8,408 bases of DNA from Candidatus Zixiibacteriota bacterium. Lineage in GTDB: Bacteria; Zixibacteria; MSB-5A5; UBA10806. Within the stretch, counting starts at the first letter, position 1, and each line of letters starts with the position of its first letter. Shown one piece after another: positions 1 to 6,264 of the stretch. Location of the stretch: positions 1 to 8,408 of the forward strand of contig DOTU01000099.1 of assembly GCA_003520965.1 (NCBI GenBank), in the 5' to 3' direction. Below the pieces are notes generated by a model. It did no database searches. It saw only the letters and a list, made by a program, of their open reading frames with translations, and was not told the DNA's origin. The position numbers were made by a program, and so were the translations under genes.

Positions 1-35
1 ACCGCCACCAGGGCGGTCAGATACATTTTCTTCAT
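1..35 (-). CDS. Start of an exported protein, cut by the left window edge
   Basis: Only the first 11 codons are visible (MKKMYLTALVA). Two lysines followed by a hydrophobic run are the beginning of a typical Sec signal peptide, so the product is probably exported or a lipoprotein; nothing else can be said about its function. The ATG at 35-33 is supported by a GGGAG ribosome binding site 8 bases upstream. The gene begins 16 bases after the stop of the YjbH-like outer-membrane gene, with no room for a separate promoter, so the two are very likely co-transcribed and may both act in the envelope. Confidence 0.7.
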   Translation of the reverse strand, partial: MKKMYLTALVA

Positions 36-43
36 AATAGCCG

Positions 44-48
44 CTCCC
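44..48 (-). promoter_or_regulatory. Ribosome binding site of the left-edge gene
   Basis: Minus-strand GGGAG lies 8 bases before the ATG at 35, an ideal Shine-Dalgarno spacing. It decides the start of the partial gene and contrasts with the upstream gene (start 852), which has no such site. Confidence 0.65.
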
Positions 49-51
49 GCG

Positions 52-852
52 TCAATAAAAGAACTCTGTGTAAACCAGACGGGCCTCGCGATCTATCGCG
101 CCTGCGCCTGCCCGGTTACGCAAGAGATTTTTCAAATCGAGTTCCAATGACAGTCCGTCGGTAAGATACCAGGTCAGGCCCATATTGAAAAAGCCTCGTC
201 CCTTTCCATAGACAGAATAACGGGTGTTATCGTTTAACGCAAAATCGTACTCTGATAAGAAAAGCATGTCATTTCCGAGATCGGCGTTGAAACCCACAAA
301 AATGGAGGGATCGCTGTCGCGATCGTTTTCGAGGCTGTAGTTTGCGCCAAAATGCAATCCTGCGTTGTTGGAGTATATCTGAAAGTTCGTGGAAAATGCT
401 ACGTAAAAACCTTGTGATTTTATCTGGTAACGCTTTAACGAATCATCATAAGGTCCATATCCCTGGGAGTTGAATCCAACCGCAATACCCGGAAAACCAT
501 GCCCTTCCTCAAGAAGACGATAGCGCAATTGAAATTCCAATCGCGGGCCCCAGTTGGGTGTTGTATCAGACAGAACCCTCGAAGCGCCGTAAGCCAGCCC
601 GACCGAAAAGCGATTCATCAAGCCGATACCCAGTACTGTTTGAATTCCCCCGCCGGTGAAAGTCTTTATATCAAGATCGAAAGAGCCGCGAGGAAGCATT
701 CCCGCTGTTGGCGTATCGATAGTCCATCGTAGCGGTGCTCTCGGAATCCTGGCATATGAATAAGCGGAATCATCGGCGGTTTCCCGCTGCGCCAATGCCG
801 GTACGGAAACAAGGATCAGAAAGGCCATCACCAGGGCCAGGTAGCGAATCAT
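52..852 (-). CDS. YjbH-like outer-membrane beta-barrel protein
   Basis: The 266-residue product has a clear Sec signal peptide: a short basic start (MIRY), a hydrophobic core to about residue 18, and a likely signal peptidase site after ALA at residue 21. The mature part is rich in alternating hydrophobic/polar strands with many Gly, Tyr and Phe and ends in FFY; a terminal aromatic is the usual signal for outer-membrane barrel insertion. A segment near residues 44-58 (IDTPTAGMLPRGSFDL), a Gly-rich GGGIQTVLGIGL, and an EYDFALNDN motif late in the protein recall the YjbH/YmcA-like family linked to exopolysaccharide secretion; this assignment comes from pattern memory and is moderate. The ATG at 852 keeps the whole signal peptide, whereas the next Met (residue 9) would destroy it. 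There is no Shine-Dalgarno sequence before it, and a strong promoter ends 6 bases upstream, so it may be translated from a leaderless mRNA. It is probably the first gene of a unit with the left-edge gene. Confidence 0.75.
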   Translation of the reverse strand: MIRYLALVMAFLILVSVPALAQRETADDSAYSYARIPRAPLRWTIDTPTAGMLPRGSFDLDIKTFTGGGIQTVLGIGLMNRFSVGLAYGASRVLSDTTPNWGPRLEFQLRYRLLEEGHGFPGIAVGFNSQGYGPYDDSLKRYQIKSQGFYVAFSTNFQIYSNNAGLHFGANYSLENDRDSDPSIFVGFNADLGNDMLFLSEYDFALNDNTRYSVYGKGRGFFNMGLTWYLTDGLSLELDLKNLLRNRAGAGAIDREARLVYTEFFY

Positions 853-858
853 AGGTCG

Positions 859-887
859 ATTCTATTACAAGACCGCCCGCCTGTCAA
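859..887 (-). promoter_or_regulatory. Near-consensus sigma70-type promoter for the YjbH-like gene
   Basis: On the minus strand a perfect -35 TTGACA (887-882) is followed by exactly 17 bases and a -10 TAGAAT (864-859, 5 of 6 matches). Only 6 bases separate the -10 box from the ATG at 852-850, so the expected +1 falls on or within a base or two of the A of the start codon. This is the geometry of a leaderless transcript and fits the missing ribosome binding site. Confidence 0.72.
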
Positions 888-1066
888 ATTGTTTTACTCG
901 ATTCTGTTATCAAAGAACCATATTCTTCAACATTAAAAGCAAACCGTATGCCGTATCTCTTATACGCCATAAAAGTCATAATTACCGCAAGTTAGGTGGA
1001 TTATTCCGGCGCTAAGAAATACTGCAACGCACAATTTTTGTGCTTAATACTGCTAACCCGCACATA

Positions 1067-1789
1067 TTAGAGCCGATCCCAACGCCTGAAAATATCGAGA
1101 ATATGAGATTTTACCCGCTCGGTTACTGCTGCAAAATACTCTTCAGCCTTCTTTTGATCGAAATCCAGAAAGCCAGCCCCTTCCTTATAGGATAAGATTG
1201 TGCCCGGGTTAGGGTAAATCGAAAAACCGGGTGGCTGACGATAAACCATATCATCGGAATAAAGCTCTTTTTTTATCAACTCCGGACGAAATGCCTGCAC
1301 CGCCGCATTCTCGTCAGTGGCAGCGTGGCCGCCAGCCCGCCCATAAATCTTCTCGACAATATCATCACAGCATTCCCACCAGTCCACTGAGACTATCGGA
1401 ATCCGCCTGGCCTGCCACACTTCGCGGACCGCGTTAGCCAGACTTTTGGTATTGCCACCATGGCCGTTCAGGATAACCAACCGCTTGAACCCGCAATCGG
1501 CAATCGTAATCATCAGCTCGATCAGATATTTTTCAAACGTCTCCGGCGTAACTGATAGCGAGCCGGCATATCCCAAAAGTGTTCGGGTGATACCATGATT
1601 CACGGGGGGCGCAATGATACCCTTGAGATCGTCCGCAATCCGTCTGGCCAACTCCATGGGAATCAGGTTATCTGTTCCCAACGGGGCAACGCCATGAGCC
1701 TCGACCGTGCCCACAGGCAAAATAGCTGTATCGTATTTTTTAGGGACGAGCTTTTCAAACTCCGCCCAATTGAGTTCTTCCCACAACAT
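1067..1789 (-). CDS. Creatininase-family metal-dependent amidohydrolase
   Basis: The 240-residue protein matches the creatininase family in length and motifs: LPVGTVEAHG (metal ligands Glu30 and His32), GTDN (Asp40), the diagnostic NGHGGN (His110) and a GGHA segment followed by Glu160. These are the binuclear metal ligands expected for the fold. Family members hydrolyse creatinine, deformylate FAPy nucleotides (ArfB), open inosose derivatives (IolN) or trim the mycofactocin precursor peptide (MftE), so the substrate here is open. The usual ETS after the third motif is ENA here, which argues against simple creatininase activity. I chose the ATG at 1789 rather than the GTG at 1798: a GAGGTG Shine-Dalgarno lies 6 bases before that ATG, and the GTG is part of it. 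The gene begins one base after the stop of the membrane-protein gene and is the last gene of the five-gene operon. No signal peptide is visible, so it should be cytoplasmic. Confidence 0.9.
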   Translation of the reverse strand: MLWEELNWAEFEKLVPKKYDTAILPVGTVEAHGVAPLGTDNLIPMELARRIADDLKGIIAPPVNHGITRTLLGYAGSLSVTPETFEKYLIELMITIADCGFKRLVILNGHGGNTKSLANAVREVWQARRIPIVSVDWWECCDDIVEKIYGRAGGHAATDENAAVQAFRPELIKKELYSDDMVYRQPPGFSIYPNPGTILSYKEGAGFLDFDQKKAEEYFAAVTERVKSHILDIFRRWDRL

Positions 1790-1790
1790 C

Positions 1791-2618
1791 TTAAACACCT
1801 CGTTTTATAGTTATGTGATTATAGTTTATCCTGATTACCTGCATAAGACACAATACTAAAATTATCGCCTGCTCTAAGACTATCGATAACACCGCCAATC
1901 CGATATTCCAATCATATGAGCGCACCCATTTGAGAATCGTCCAAAGAATCAGTGCCGCGATCACCCCGACAATTGCCACCGCGAGATTTCCGATAACCAG
2001 CCTCGCCGCAGATTTAGCAATCGCTTGGCGACTGGAGCGTATCGCCTGTGTAACAGAACTGCTATTCTCGACCACAAATCTGACCTTAAGAATTTGAATA
2101 TAGGTTGAGGCAATAAGCAAAAAGAAAATGAGGGAAACCGCCTGCCAGAAAATCCCCATCGGTGAGGCCAGCTTGCTGACGATCCCTCCGATAAAAATCG
2201 CAATCAAGTAGATCACTATGGAAAACAGCGAGACCTTGATAAACCCCGGCCAAATTTGCGCCGATCTCACCAAAAAATCTTTGAATGGATTCACAGTAAT
2301 CGCAGCCTCCGGCTCCTTATCCAATACGATAAGACTGTATATGCCTCCGGAAAAATATGTGCACAGCAACATATATAACGCGAAAATCACAATACCCGCG
2401 ATCACAAAGGTGGCCACCATCTGGGTATCGTTGACCAGAATATCTGCCAGCATTAAAGGCGATATTACCGGCCACAACGAAAAAACAGCCTGGGAGTGAT
2501 CGAAACGATTTCTGAGCAGCACTAAAAGAGGCGCCATCATCAGAAAAGCCCCCGCCAAATTTAGCAGGAGAAACATAATCGACGCCGCAAAGAGCTTGTT
2601 CTTTAAGATATTTTTCAT
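1791..2618 (-). CDS. Integral membrane protein of unknown function, about six segments
   Basis: The 275-residue product is strongly hydrophobic. Probable membrane segments are near residues 10-35, 68-95, 127-148, 157-177, 207-229 and 238-262, with short polar loops and a basic C-terminal tail. No enzyme or transporter motif is recognisable. A stretch near residues 180-210 (RFVVEN, then QAIRSSRQAI, then the next membrane segment) resembles the repeated 'ValGlu-x-AlaLeu/Ile-xx-Ser' pattern of poorly characterised membrane families such as the GDPD-membrane or DUF4013-like groups; this is an impression only. Its ATG forms a 4-base ATGA overlap with the stop of the M1 peptidase gene. The bases before it are pyrimidine-rich with no Shine-Dalgarno, so translation probably depends on coupling to the peptidase gene. 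The position between a peptidase and an amidohydrolase suggests a role as transporter or membrane partner of that pathway, which is inference. Confidence 0.85.
   Translation of the reverse strand: MKNILKNKLFAASIMFLLLNLAGAFLMMAPLLVLLRNRFDHSQAVFSLWPVISPLMLADILVNDTQMVATFVIAGIVIFALYMLLCTYFSGGIYSLIVLDKEPEAAITVNPFKDFLVRSAQIWPGFIKVSLFSIVIYLIAIFIGGIVSKLASPMGIFWQAVSLIFFLLIASTYIQILKVRFVVENSSSVTQAIRSSRQAIAKSAARLVIGNLAVAIVGVIAALILWTILKWVRSYDWNIGLAVLSIVLEQAIILVLCLMQVIRINYNHITIKRGV
1796..1801 (-). promoter_or_regulatory. Ribosome binding site of the creatininase-family gene
   Basis: Minus-strand GAGGTG lies 6 bases upstream of the ATG at 1789 and inside the last codons of the preceding gene. It decides the start, since the in-frame GTG at 1798-1796 is contained in this site and would have no binding site of its own at a normal distance. 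Confidence 0.7.
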
Positions 2619-4426
2619 AAGATAAGCGAAAGAAAAAATTCAACCATAAAAACGCTGTCCCATTCAAACGATATCAGCCTTGAGCCAAACGAGCCTGCAT
2701 ACATGCTGTTATTGGCAATATTCTCATCGAGCGCATATCCGGCAAGCACAGCAAATTGGGGACGAGAAACTGTATAAAACTTAAGTGTAGCAACTCTGGA
2801 GGTTGTATCCTCCCAGGTGGTATCGATCCGATTTCCATTCTCCAACGTCAATGAGATTTTCTGAGGCAGGATACCATCAAGTTCCCGCGCTATCTTGAGA
2901 GTTATTTCATATTTATTCAGGCTGTCAGTTGTTGTTATCGATTTATAGCTAAGCGATCTAATCCCATAATCAACCCTTGATGTGCCAGTAATATATTGTG
3001 CGTAAAAACGGTTTAGATTAACTCCGGTAGTGGACGAAATAGCATTTTCAAAATCGCTTAGATCAGGATGACCAAAACGATACTGCCGGACATAAGCCCC
3101 AAGAGCGCTGTCCATCGAACTCCGCCCTAAAAGGTCCTCGAGACTCTTCAGCACCAATGTGCTTCGGTTGTAGACATTGATACCATAAGCGGCGTCATCA
3201 GGGTAATCCCAACTTTTCAGATTTATCGGGTATTCGCCTTTTGATATCAAAGCCGCTAAACGTTCAAAAACATTAAACTTGAATTTATATCCCAGTACAT
3301 CAAACTGTCCCAGCGTATCGCCTCCCGAATCGAGCAACCTTTCTGTGACATAGCTTGTCACTCCCTCGTCCAGCCACGGCTCTTCGGCTTCATTACTGGC
3401 GATCGTTGCATAAAACCACTCATGGGTGATCTCATGAGCAATCGTCAACTCCAGCATGCTCCTGCCGTTGGAAAACATTCTTGTATCCGGGTATCTGATA
3501 ACAACCATCCCCGGAAGCTCCATCCCCTCCGCGCCTGATTCAAAATCTACCAGCGTAAATGTCTTATATGGATATTTGTAAAATCTCCCTGAGTTATACG
3601 ATAGCGACAACTTGGTCATCATGTCGGTTGCGGGTCTATACTTTTCATGGCGTTTTTCGAGCAAATATCGAAGATTTATCCCCAACGTATCAGATTCGCT
3701 CACTTCAAACGCCGAACCGCAGGCAATTGCGAAATCCAGAACCGTATCTGCATGAGCCTCCCAGATCGTGCGGCTGCTATCTTTGGAAACCTCAGTTAAC
3801 TCGCCAGTCGTCCCCATCCTAAAACTGGATGGGATATCGAGCCTGACATCGTAGTTTCCAAAGTTTGAGAAAAACTCACTGTTGGCATGATATTCAAAAT
3901 CTACGAGCCTTCCCTTTTGATAGCCGGCCAGAACAGGATGCCAGTATGAGAGCAGGTAGTTTCCCAGTTCGTTATAACCGAATCTCTCTCTTGCCTTGGG
4001 AATCTTAAGGTCGAATCTGAGCGATATGTAAATACTTTCCAGTGGAGCAAGTTTCGCCGGCAGACGCACATAATAAAGAGTCCCGCTCTCCGTGATTGCG
4101 CTGGAATCAATCCGCAGGCTATCAATCGTGAGATCGGAAATCTTAAGCTCCGAAATATTCCCCGAGGCAACATCGGCTTTGATTTGAGAGTTTTCCCGGC
4201 AGAAAACCGTTGAGGTATCTCTGAATGCATTGGGATAAAGATGAAAGCAAATTCTATCGAGTGTATCAGGCGTAGGGTTCAGAAATTCGATATTCTCAAC
4301 GCCGGATATAATATTAGTTGATCTATCCAGCTTAGCATCGATCTGATAAGATACCGGAACTTCCGGCGAGAGTGAGACAATCGCCGCTGCCATAATATTA
4401 GCCGCTAAGTTTGATAAACCGATCAC
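2615..4426 (-). CDS. M1-family zinc metallopeptidase (aminopeptidase N type)
   Basis: The 603-residue protein carries the gluzincin signature: HEITH at residues 331-335 and, exactly 18 residues after the second His, Glu354 in WLDEGVTSY, giving all three zinc ligands and the catalytic Glu332. Tyr419 in YNRSTLVL fits the conserved transition-state tyrosine. The exopeptidase loop reads GMELPG (301-306) instead of the classical GAMEN: the amino-terminus-binding Glu303 is kept and Asn is lost, as in several bacterial M1 subfamilies. Layout: N-terminal beta domain about 25-240, thermolysin-like catalytic domain about 265-480, and a short beta-rich C-terminal part, without the large helical domain of classic PepN. 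The start is a GTG forming a GTGA overlap with the preceding FAH-family gene, with AAGG 10 bases upstream. An internal ATG at 4393 lacks a binding site. Residues 1-22 are hydrophobic but lack positive charges, so export is uncertain. The likely role is removal of N-terminal residues from peptides. Confidence 0.92.
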   Translation of the reverse strand: MIGLSNLAANIMAAAIVSLSPEVPVSYQIDAKLDRSTNIISGVENIEFLNPTPDTLDRICFHLYPNAFRDTSTVFCRENSQIKADVASGNISELKISDLTIDSLRIDSSAITESGTLYYVRLPAKLAPLESIYISLRFDLKIPKARERFGYNELGNYLLSYWHPVLAGYQKGRLVDFEYHANSEFFSNFGNYDVRLDIPSSFRMGTTGELTEVSKDSSRTIWEAHADTVLDFAIACGSAFEVSESDTLGINLRYLLEKRHEKYRPATDMMTKLSLSYNSGRFYKYPYKTFTLVDFESGAEGMELPGMVVIRYPDTRMFSNGRSMLELTIAHEITHEWFYATIASNEAEEPWLDEGVTSYVTERLLDSGGDTLGQFDVLGYKFKFNVFERLAALISKGEYPINLKSWDYPDDAAYGINVYNRSTLVLKSLEDLLGRSSMDSALGAYVRQYRFGHPDLSDFENAISSTTGVNLNRFYAQYITGTSRVDYGIRSLSYKSITTTDSLNKYEITLKIARELDGILPQKISLTLENGNRIDTTWEDTTSRVATLKFYTVSRPQFAVLAGYALDENIANNSMYAGSFGSRLISFEWDSVFMVEFFLSLIL

Positions 4427-5190
4427 GCTGAAATAACCTTATTTTCAAGGACACCGATATTCTCGATTTCAATCCTCACGATATCTCCGCCATTCATCGG
4501 CCCAACCCCCTCTGGAGTGCCAGTCGAAATAAGATCGCCCGGCAGCAGGGTCATTACGGATGATATAAATACTATCAGATTGAATATATTCCAAATTTGT
4601 TCTGATGTTCTTCCGGATTGCCGTCGCTCATTATTAAGGTATGTCTCTATTTTCAAATCCAGCGGATCGATATCTGTTACGATCCAGGGACCGACCGGGC
4701 AGAAACCATCAAACCCCTTAGCCCGTGTCCATTGGCCATCTTTTTTTTGAAGATTGCGGGCGGTCACGTCGTTTACGCAAGTGTAGCCGAAAACGCATTC
4801 CTTGGCTGCGTTGATATCTCCTCGGAATATCTTCTTGCCAATAATGGCCCCAAGTTCCCCCTCATAGTCAACCCTGTCAAGTTCGGCGTAACGGGGGATC
4901 GCATCATTGGGACCGATTACCGCAGTCGGCGGTTTCGTGAATATAATCGGTTCATCTGATGGCTTCGCCAAGCCAGCCATCTCTTTGATATGCTCCGGGT
5001 AGTTTCGCCCTATCAATACGATCTTCGATGGCGTAACCGGTGCAGCGAGTTTGCTTATATCCAACTTCGCTTTGCTTCCCGTTTCGACAGGATTTTCCCA
5101 GGGCGCCTTATCTAATATAACTAAGTCATTATTCTGTACTTTGCCCCAGAATATTCCGCTGCCATCTTTTATCCTGACATATCTATTCAT
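4423..5190 (-). CDS. Fumarylacetoacetate hydrolase (FAH) family enzyme
   Basis: The 255-residue protein has the full motif set of the single-domain FAH family: GRNYPEH (61-67), FTKPPTAVIG (84-93), VDYEGELG (107-114) giving metal ligands Glu110 and Glu112, GYTCVNDVTARNLQ (135-148) giving Asp141, KGFDGFCPVGPW (158-169) and PGDLISTGTPEGVG (217-230). Relatives are acylpyruvate hydrolases and oxaloacetate decarboxylases (FAHD1/YcgM), HpaG-type isomerase/decarboxylases and ureidoglycolate lyase-like enzymes. The reaction is therefore probably Mg or Mn dependent cleavage or decarboxylation of a 2,4-dioxo acid or enol, and the substrate is not fixed. The start is ATG 5190, not the upstream in-frame codon at 5223, because AAGGAG sits 8 bases before it and the ATG overlaps the stop of the deacetylase-like gene as ATGA. 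The protein is cytoplasmic, with no signal peptide. It is the second gene of the five-gene operon. Confidence 0.92.
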   Translation of the reverse strand: MNRYVRIKDGSGIFWGKVQNNDLVILDKAPWENPVETGSKAKLDISKLAAPVTPSKIVLIGRNYPEHIKEMAGLAKPSDEPIIFTKPPTAVIGPNDAIPRYAELDRVDYEGELGAIIGKKIFRGDINAAKECVFGYTCVNDVTARNLQKKDGQWTRAKGFDGFCPVGPWIVTDIDPLDLKIETYLNNERRQSGRTSEQIWNIFNLIVFISSVMTLLPGDLISTGTPEGVGPMNGGDIVRIEIENIGVLENKVISA

Positions 5191-6122
5191 TTTACCAACT
5201 CCTTCAGGTGAACCGCGACACAATCCTTTAGTGCCTGCAAATTGTAGCCCCCTTCAAAAACGGAAATTACCCTTCCCTTGGCTGATACGTTGGCGATCTC
5301 ATTTAATATCGAAGTCATCTCACCAAAATATTCGGTTGTTAGATAGAGATCGCCCAGCGGGTCATCACGGTGAGCGTCAAAGCCGGCCGAAATAAGCACA
5401 AGCTCAGGTTCGTAATTTGTCAGCGCCGGGATAATGATCTCCTGAAACGCTGTCCTGAAATCCTCGTCCGACGAGCCCGGCACCATCGGCAAATTGATAT
5501 TAAATCCCAAACCTTTGCCCTCACCCTGCTCCGTAGCTGTTCCTGTTCCGGGGAAGAAGGGATATTGATGAAGCGAAATATAAAGAACCTCATCCGAATC
5601 ATAAAAAGCGTCCTGGGTGCCGTTGCCATGATGCAGGTCCCAATCGATAATCGCCACTCTTTCGAGATTCCAACTAGAGAGGGCATGAGCGGCCCCGATA
5701 GCGATATTATTAAATATGCAAAAACCCATCGCCCTGTCCGGCTCGGCGTGATGACCCGGCGGCCTGACTGCGCAGAAGACTTTCTTCAGTTCGCCTTGCA
5801 TAACTCTATCGACCGCTTCAATCACTCCTCCGACAGCCTTCCTGGCCGCCTCGGGGCTGTGCTCTGAAATAGCGGTATCGGGATCAAGTTGCACGATCCC
5901 GTCAATTTTCATAGACAGGATATGATCCACATATCCGGGAGTATGCACCAGACAGAGTTCATCACGGCTGGCAACTCGCGCCGGGATGCCTGTTATTGCC
6001 AGGTCAAGCCCTTTGATCGCTTCCTGAACAGCCACCAGTCTTTTCGGTGATTCGGGATGAGTTGGACCGGGATTATGCAAAAGGAAAACCGGATCGAATA
6101 CAACGCCAAGCTTCTCTTTCAT
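5187..6122 (-). CDS. Histone-deacetylase-fold amidohydrolase (class II/APAH-like)
   Basis: The 311-residue protein contains the arginase/deacetylase fold motifs in order: HPESPKRL (22-29), RPPGHHAEPDRAMGFCIFNN (120-139) with the catalytic His pair 124/125, IDWDLHHGNGTQ (159-170) with zinc ligands Asp162 and His164, LHQYPFFPGTG, SAGFDAHRDDPLG (245-257) with the third ligand Asp249, and FEGGYN with the catalytic Tyr293. All active-site residues are intact. Bacterial members remove acetyl or other acyl groups from polyamines, lysine side chains or small amides; the sequence looks class II/HDAH-like rather than AcuC, and the substrate is unknown. The start is ATG 6122, with TTG 6128 as an alternative; neither has a well-placed Shine-Dalgarno. 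The gene is the first in the five-gene operon and ends in a 4-base overlap with the FAH-family gene. The length is typical for single-domain bacterial members. No signal peptide is seen. Confidence 0.92.
   Translation of the reverse strand: MKEKLGVVFDPVFLLHNPGPTHPESPKRLVAVQEAIKGLDLAITGIPARVASRDELCLVHTPGYVDHILSMKIDGIVQLDPDTAISEHSPEAARKAVGGVIEAVDRVMQGELKKVFCAVRPPGHHAEPDRAMGFCIFNNIAIGAAHALSSWNLERVAIIDWDLHHGNGTQDAFYDSDEVLYISLHQYPFFPGTGTATEQGEGKGLGFNINLPMVPGSSDEDFRTAFQEIIIPALTNYEPELVLISAGFDAHRDDPLGDLYLTTEYFGEMTSILNEIANVSAKGRVISVFEGGYNLQALKDCVAVHLKELVK
5199..5204 (-). promoter_or_regulatory. Ribosome binding site of the FAH-family gene
   Basis: Minus-strand AAGGAG, the best Shine-Dalgarno in the window, lies 8 bases before the ATG at 5190 and within the last codons of the deacetylase-like gene. 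It fixes the start and removes an 11-residue upstream extension from the longest reading frame. Confidence 0.8.
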
Positions 6123-6133
6123 AGCCAAACCAT
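6119..6133 (-). other. Possible four-codon leader ORF before the deacetylase-like gene
   Basis: Minus-strand ATG at 6133-6131 opens a reading frame coding MVWL and stops with TGA that overlaps the next gene's ATG as ATGA. A GCGAG stretch lies 8 bases before it, a better distance than for either start of the downstream gene (about 19 bases to ATG 6122). Ribosomes could load here and re-initiate, as at the other overlaps of the operon. An ORF this short can easily arise by chance. Confidence 0.3.
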
Positions 6134-6184
6134 AAAAATATCTCGCCCCCGGTAATCGTTAATACCACCGAATGCTCATACTTC

Positions 6185-6213
6185 ATTATAAGCAAGTGCC
6201 TCTAACTCGTAAA
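6185..6213 (-). promoter_or_regulatory. Sigma70-type promoter of the five-gene operon
   Basis: A perfect -10 TATAAT (6190-6185) is preceded after exactly 17 bases by a -35 TTTACG (6213-6208, 4 of 6 matches). The predicted +1 is near 6178, leaving a leader of about 55 bases before the ATG at 6122. It is the only good promoter I see before the operon, and no internal promoter is needed because all five genes abut or overlap. Confidence 0.65.
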
Positions 6214-6232
6214 GCGGCATTTTAACTGCCGC
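6214..6232 (-). terminator. Weak hairpin after the MgtC/DUF4010 gene, possible terminator
   Basis: GCGGCA and TGCCGC form a perfect 6-bp GC-rich stem around a 7-base loop, starting 32 bases after the stop of the membrane-protein gene. On the minus strand it is followed by only three T residues, which belong to the -35 box of the next promoter. It may be a weak intrinsic terminator insulating the two units, or an operator-like palindrome abutting the -35 box. The short T run keeps confidence low. Confidence 0.38.
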
Positions 6233-6264
6233 GAAGCATCAAGTCGAACTGATGAAATTTATTC

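Noticed and set aside
944..966. CCGTAT direct repeat (944-949, 951-956) and CGTAT/ATACG hairpin
   Set aside because: The repeats are very short, sit about 60 bases upstream of the -35 box, and have no match elsewhere that I noticed. An operator is possible but unsupported.
1029..1043. Perfect 6-bp stem GCACAA/TTGTGC with a 3-base loop after the creatininase-family gene
   Set aside because: It lies about 24 bases past the stop but has no T run in the minus-strand direction (GTTGC follows), so it is not a credible intrinsic terminator.
1790..1798. GTG start for the creatininase-family gene
   Set aside because: The GTG is part of the GAGGTG ribosome binding site that serves the ATG at 1789.
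5191..5223. An 11-residue N-terminal extension of the FAH-family protein
   Set aside because: AAGGAG lies inside this stretch 8 bases before ATG 5190, and family members start close to that Met, so the extension is not translated.
5370..5867. Plus-strand open frame of 165 codons
   Set aside because: It is antisense to the deacetylase-like gene, whose motifs are complete. The predicted protein is rich in Arg, His and Cys with no domain, which is typical of a shadow frame.
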